NCBI GenBank assembly: GCA_963933055.1
Contig: CAWVSY010000016.1
Span: 1 to 64,000, forward strand
Direction: 5' to 3'
Source: Oleispira sp963933055
Lineage (GTDB): Bacteria; Pseudomonadota; Gammaproteobacteria; Pseudomonadales; Oceanobacteraceae
DNA: 64,000 nt
Each line of letters begins with the position of its first letter. Positions within the stretch are counted from its first letter, which is position 1. A program made the position numbers and the translations under genes. Below, piece by piece: positions 61,786 through 64,000 of this stretch. The notes beneath the pieces are model-generated. The model made no database searches. It was not told where the DNA came from and saw only the letters and a list, made by a program, of their open reading frames with translations.

Positions 61786-63252
61786 ATGGTTGATGATATT
61801 ACGTTCGTTAATGAGATAGATGCTGAAGTAGGAAGGTTGTATCGCGAGGCGAAAATAACTTTAAGTCGTGACGTCCCGCAGCATACTTTAACGTTAAGTC
61901 GAAGTGTCAGCCATATGATCTGCAAGAAGATTGCTAAACATAATGGCATAGACTTTCCTAATGACAATCTAGCTGAAAATATAAGTATTTTGGCGAATCA
62001 AAATATTATAAATCCTTCGATGAAAGATGCATTTCATCAGCTTCGATTGTTAGGAAATAAAGGTGCTCATCCTGAAGAGTATCCGCAAAGTCATAATGAT
62101 TTCGTAGAGGAAGCTGAGCGAGCTCTAAGACTATGCTGTGAGTTGGTTTCTGATTATAAGTTTCAATTTTTTGGCGGCAGAATTCTTAAGTATCAATATC
62201 AAAAAGTAGATTCTGACAGCAAAGATAAAGAGTTGAAAAACTTAGCCTATAAAGCATCAATTCAGGGTGAAGAAAAATCTTTATATGAAATGGGGATGTA
62301 TTTAAAGAAAAAATATGATCAGTCGTATGAATTACTTGAATCAGGTGAAGAAACTATTACCGCTATGCAGTTAGGTTTTGCGCGTGAACAATTTATGAGT
62401 TGCTTAAACTTATCCGCTATTCAAAAATACCCTCCTGCATTGTATGAAAATGGGCGTGCCCAGCTTTTGCAAACGACTGGTAATGATACAGAGAAAGGAG
62501 TTTCAGCCCTAAACGATATTAAATACGCTGCAGAACTAGGTCATATTGACTCCATTTTTTTAATAGGATGCTTTCAGTATGCCGGTATGAAAGAACTCGA
62601 TTTTCCTCAAGATAAAGAAGCTGCAATTTCTAATCTAAAAATTGCTGCCGATCATGATCATCCAGAAGCATTAACATTATTGTCAGATTATTACATCGAT
62701 AAGAAGGATTATAAGAAGGCACGAGCAATGCTGTTGACTGCAGTTGAGGCAGGATACCCAATGGCTAAAGTAAGACTAGCAGAAGTTTACTTAAGGAATC
62801 AGTTGCCATGCAACGATCGAAATGAGGTTGAAGAATGGCTCCGTACAATTGATGGAAACATAGTGCCAGAAGCTCAATTCACTCTAGCCAAATGGCTGTT
62901 AGAATATAAATTATCACCAGAAAATATGGATTTCGCACTATCTGTTTTTGAAGGTTATGAATACAAAAATAATGAACTGGATTTTAAATATTTAAATGAG
63001 GCTGCAGATATTTTATCTAGGAAGCCTTTTGATGATAATGCTTTACCAGTCGCAGCAATATTGGCTTGTGATGCATATAGGTTCTCAGAAAACCCTTCAG
63101 TAGCTAGAAAAAAAGCGTACGAGCGGGCTTTTAAAATAGGGCGTAGAGTTATAAGAATTCTTAGGTTAGGTGAAGCGAGTCCAACACTAGCTCAGCAATT
63201 GACTGAATTGAAGGTCTTTTTTGATGATAAAGGCAAGCCATTAGTTAGCTAG
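61786..63252 (+). CDS. HEPN (DUF4145-like) domain plus Sel1/TPR repeats
   Basis: A 488-residue protein. Residues about 20-125 are a DUF4145/HEPN-like helical domain with SRSVSHMICKKIAKHNG and FHQLRLLGNKGAHPEEYPQ, the LRxxGNxxAH signature. From about 130 to 400 there are Sel1-type repeats (AAELGHIDSIFLIGCFQYAG, AADHDHPEALTLLSDYYID, AVEAGYPMAKVRLAEVYL). HEPN proteins are often RNases in conflict systems, and Sel1 repeats mediate protein contact. It lies 187 bases after brxL, before an HNH nuclease, so it may form a separate two-gene module. Not a known BREX component. Confidence 0.82.
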   Translation: MVDDITFVNEIDAEVGRLYREAKITLSRDVPQHTLTLSRSVSHMICKKIAKHNGIDFPNDNLAENISILANQNIINPSMKDAFHQLRLLGNKGAHPEEYPQSHNDFVEEAERALRLCCELVSDYKFQFFGGRILKYQYQKVDSDSKDKELKNLAYKASIQGEEKSLYEMGMYLKKKYDQSYELLESGEETITAMQLGFAREQFMSCLNLSAIQKYPPALYENGRAQLLQTTGNDTEKGVSALNDIKYAAELGHIDSIFLIGCFQYAGMKELDFPQDKEAAISNLKIAADHDHPEALTLLSDYYIDKKDYKKARAMLLTAVEAGYPMAKVRLAEVYLRNQLPCNDRNEVEEWLRTIDGNIVPEAQFTLAKWLLEYKLSPENMDFALSVFEGYEYKNNELDFKYLNEAADILSRKPFDDNALPVAAILACDAYRFSENPSVARKKAYERAFKIGRRVIRILRLGEASPTLAQQLTELKVFFDDKGKPLVS

Positions 63253-63328
63253 TGAACGCTGAGGAATGATTAAAACCAATTCTTAAGCAGTTGAATACAG
63301 ATAAAATATATACTTAGGGTAGAAATAG

Positions 63329-64000
63329 ATGCCGAACCTAGCGGTTTTTAAAATGCCAGTGCCAATGAAGATTACAGGACGTTCTTCAACGATAACGAAT
63401 GCGTTTGTTAATTCGATTATTCCAATTGTATCTCCAACGGATGGTGATGTTGAAATGGCATTATCAATCCTTGGTATGACTCATAGCACTATCGAGTGCT
63501 CTTATTGTGGAGACAACTACTCTGAATGGGATCATCTTCGACCTCTTGTTAAGGATAAAATGCCAACAGGCTATATTTCTGAAATTCAAAATTTGGTTCC
63601 TAGCTGTGGTAAATGCAATCAATCGAAAGGTAATCAAGACTGGCAGCACTGGATTGTAAGTGATGCTAACAAGTCACCACGAACACGTGGGGTTATAGAT
63701 ATTGATGCTCGTATACACCGTTTGAATAGTTATATGACCTGGATGCCTCCTACCATTATTGATTTTCAAGCAGTTGTTGGGAATGAGTTATGGGAGAAGC
63801 ACTGGGCTAACTGCAGAAATATACATTCTCAACTGATAGAGTCTCAGCTCATTTCTGATCAGATTAAAGAGAAACTTAGTCAGGTTACTGCGACTGATAC
63901 TAACAATGAGATTAGTAACCCTGAAGAAGCGCTTCCAACTAATGAGATGAGAATTGGAGAACTCGTTAGGTCTTATCTTCCACGAATAATAGAGCGGATT
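63329..64000 (+). CDS. HNH endonuclease, cut by the right edge
   Basis: Open from the ATG at 63329 to the last base, 224 codons, so the end lies outside the window. The HNH core at about residues 55-105 has a CSYCGDNYSEWDHLRPL knuckle-plus-DH motif, then NLVPSCGKCNQSKGNQDW with the second CxxC and the Asn of the fold. After it, RVHRLNSYM-like (IHRLNSYMTW) and PPTIIDFQAVVG segments follow. Likely a DNA or RNA nuclease effector, possibly paired with the HEPN/Sel1 gene 77 bases upstream. A good ribosome site is not obvious. Confidence 0.8.
   Translation, partial: MPNLAVFKMPVPMKITGRSSTITNAFVNSIIPIVSPTDGDVEMALSILGMTHSTIECSYCGDNYSEWDHLRPLVKDKMPTGYISEIQNLVPSCGKCNQSKGNQDWQHWIVSDANKSPRTRGVIDIDARIHRLNSYMTWMPPTIIDFQAVVGNELWEKHWANCRNIHSQLIESQLISDQIKEKLSQVTATDTNNEISNPEEALPTNEMRIGELVRSYLPRIIERI

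Noticed and set aside
1..64000. CRISPR array
   Set aside because: No regularly spaced repeats of 25-40 bases with unique spacers and no cas genes were seen; the repeats found are REP, att or operator sites.

Overview
The window looks like part of the chromosome of a marine, moderately AT-rich gammaproteobacterium (Oceanospirillales-like; inferred from a complete ectoine osmolyte operon, cytochrome c'/b561 genes and REP-type repeats). No rRNA or ribosomal protein gene is present to fix the taxonomy.

Region 1 (1-13050) is ordinary chromosome. It holds a DMT permease (cut at the left edge) divergent from a MocR-type regulator with palindromic operators, an AraC/GyrI-type regulator, a MaoC-type hydratase, an HPP-family membrane protein and a LysR regulator. 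Next comes the ectoine system: ectR divergent from ectA-ectB-ectC-ask, with two EctR-type boxes in the gap. The run continues into a membrane-anchored TPR protein that overlaps ask, then a cytochrome b561. It ends at a bidirectional terminator facing a cytochrome c' gene.

Region 2 (13051-33126) is a genomic island bounded by a perfect 70-bp direct repeat. The repeat contains the last bases of a tRNA-Arg(CCT) gene plus its downstream REP element. Inside lie a type II Zorya system (zorA-zorB-zorE), a type I restriction-modification operon (hsdM-hsdS-membrane protein-DUF262/DUF1524 protein-hsdR), and three unrecognised small genes. After these comes an unusual four-gene set: a GRDP-like protein, a CxxCxxWHL zinc-type protein, a radical SAM enzyme and a P-loop kinase/phosphoribosyltransferase fusion. 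An MNT-HEPN toxin-antitoxin pair follows, with a visible promoter and two tandem operators, then a small frameshifted gene. The four-gene set is my best candidate for an undescribed system. No integrase is left in this segment.

Region 3 (33112 to beyond 64000) starts at the 3' half of tRNA-Arg(CCT), cut at the anticodon loop, so a second element appears to have inserted into the same tRNA. It carries two very large overlapping recombinase-type genes, an unknown gene, a lipoprotein, and a tandemly duplicated integrase plus small-gene module with an excisionase-like gene. A divergent small HTH regulator leads into a complete type 1 BREX operon (brxA-brxB-brxC-pglX-pglZ-brxL). Between brxC and pglX, a RecQ-like helicase fused to a ComF-like phosphoribosyltransferase and a DprA-like protein are translationally coupled into the operon. 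A HEPN/Sel1-repeat protein and an HNH nuclease (cut by the right edge) follow brxL.

Taken together, the right 51 kb is a layered defence hotspot at a tRNA-Arg locus. It covers a membrane-complex nuclease system, modification-based restriction, a toxin-antitoxin, BREX, and at least one candidate new nucleotide- or RNA-directed system.
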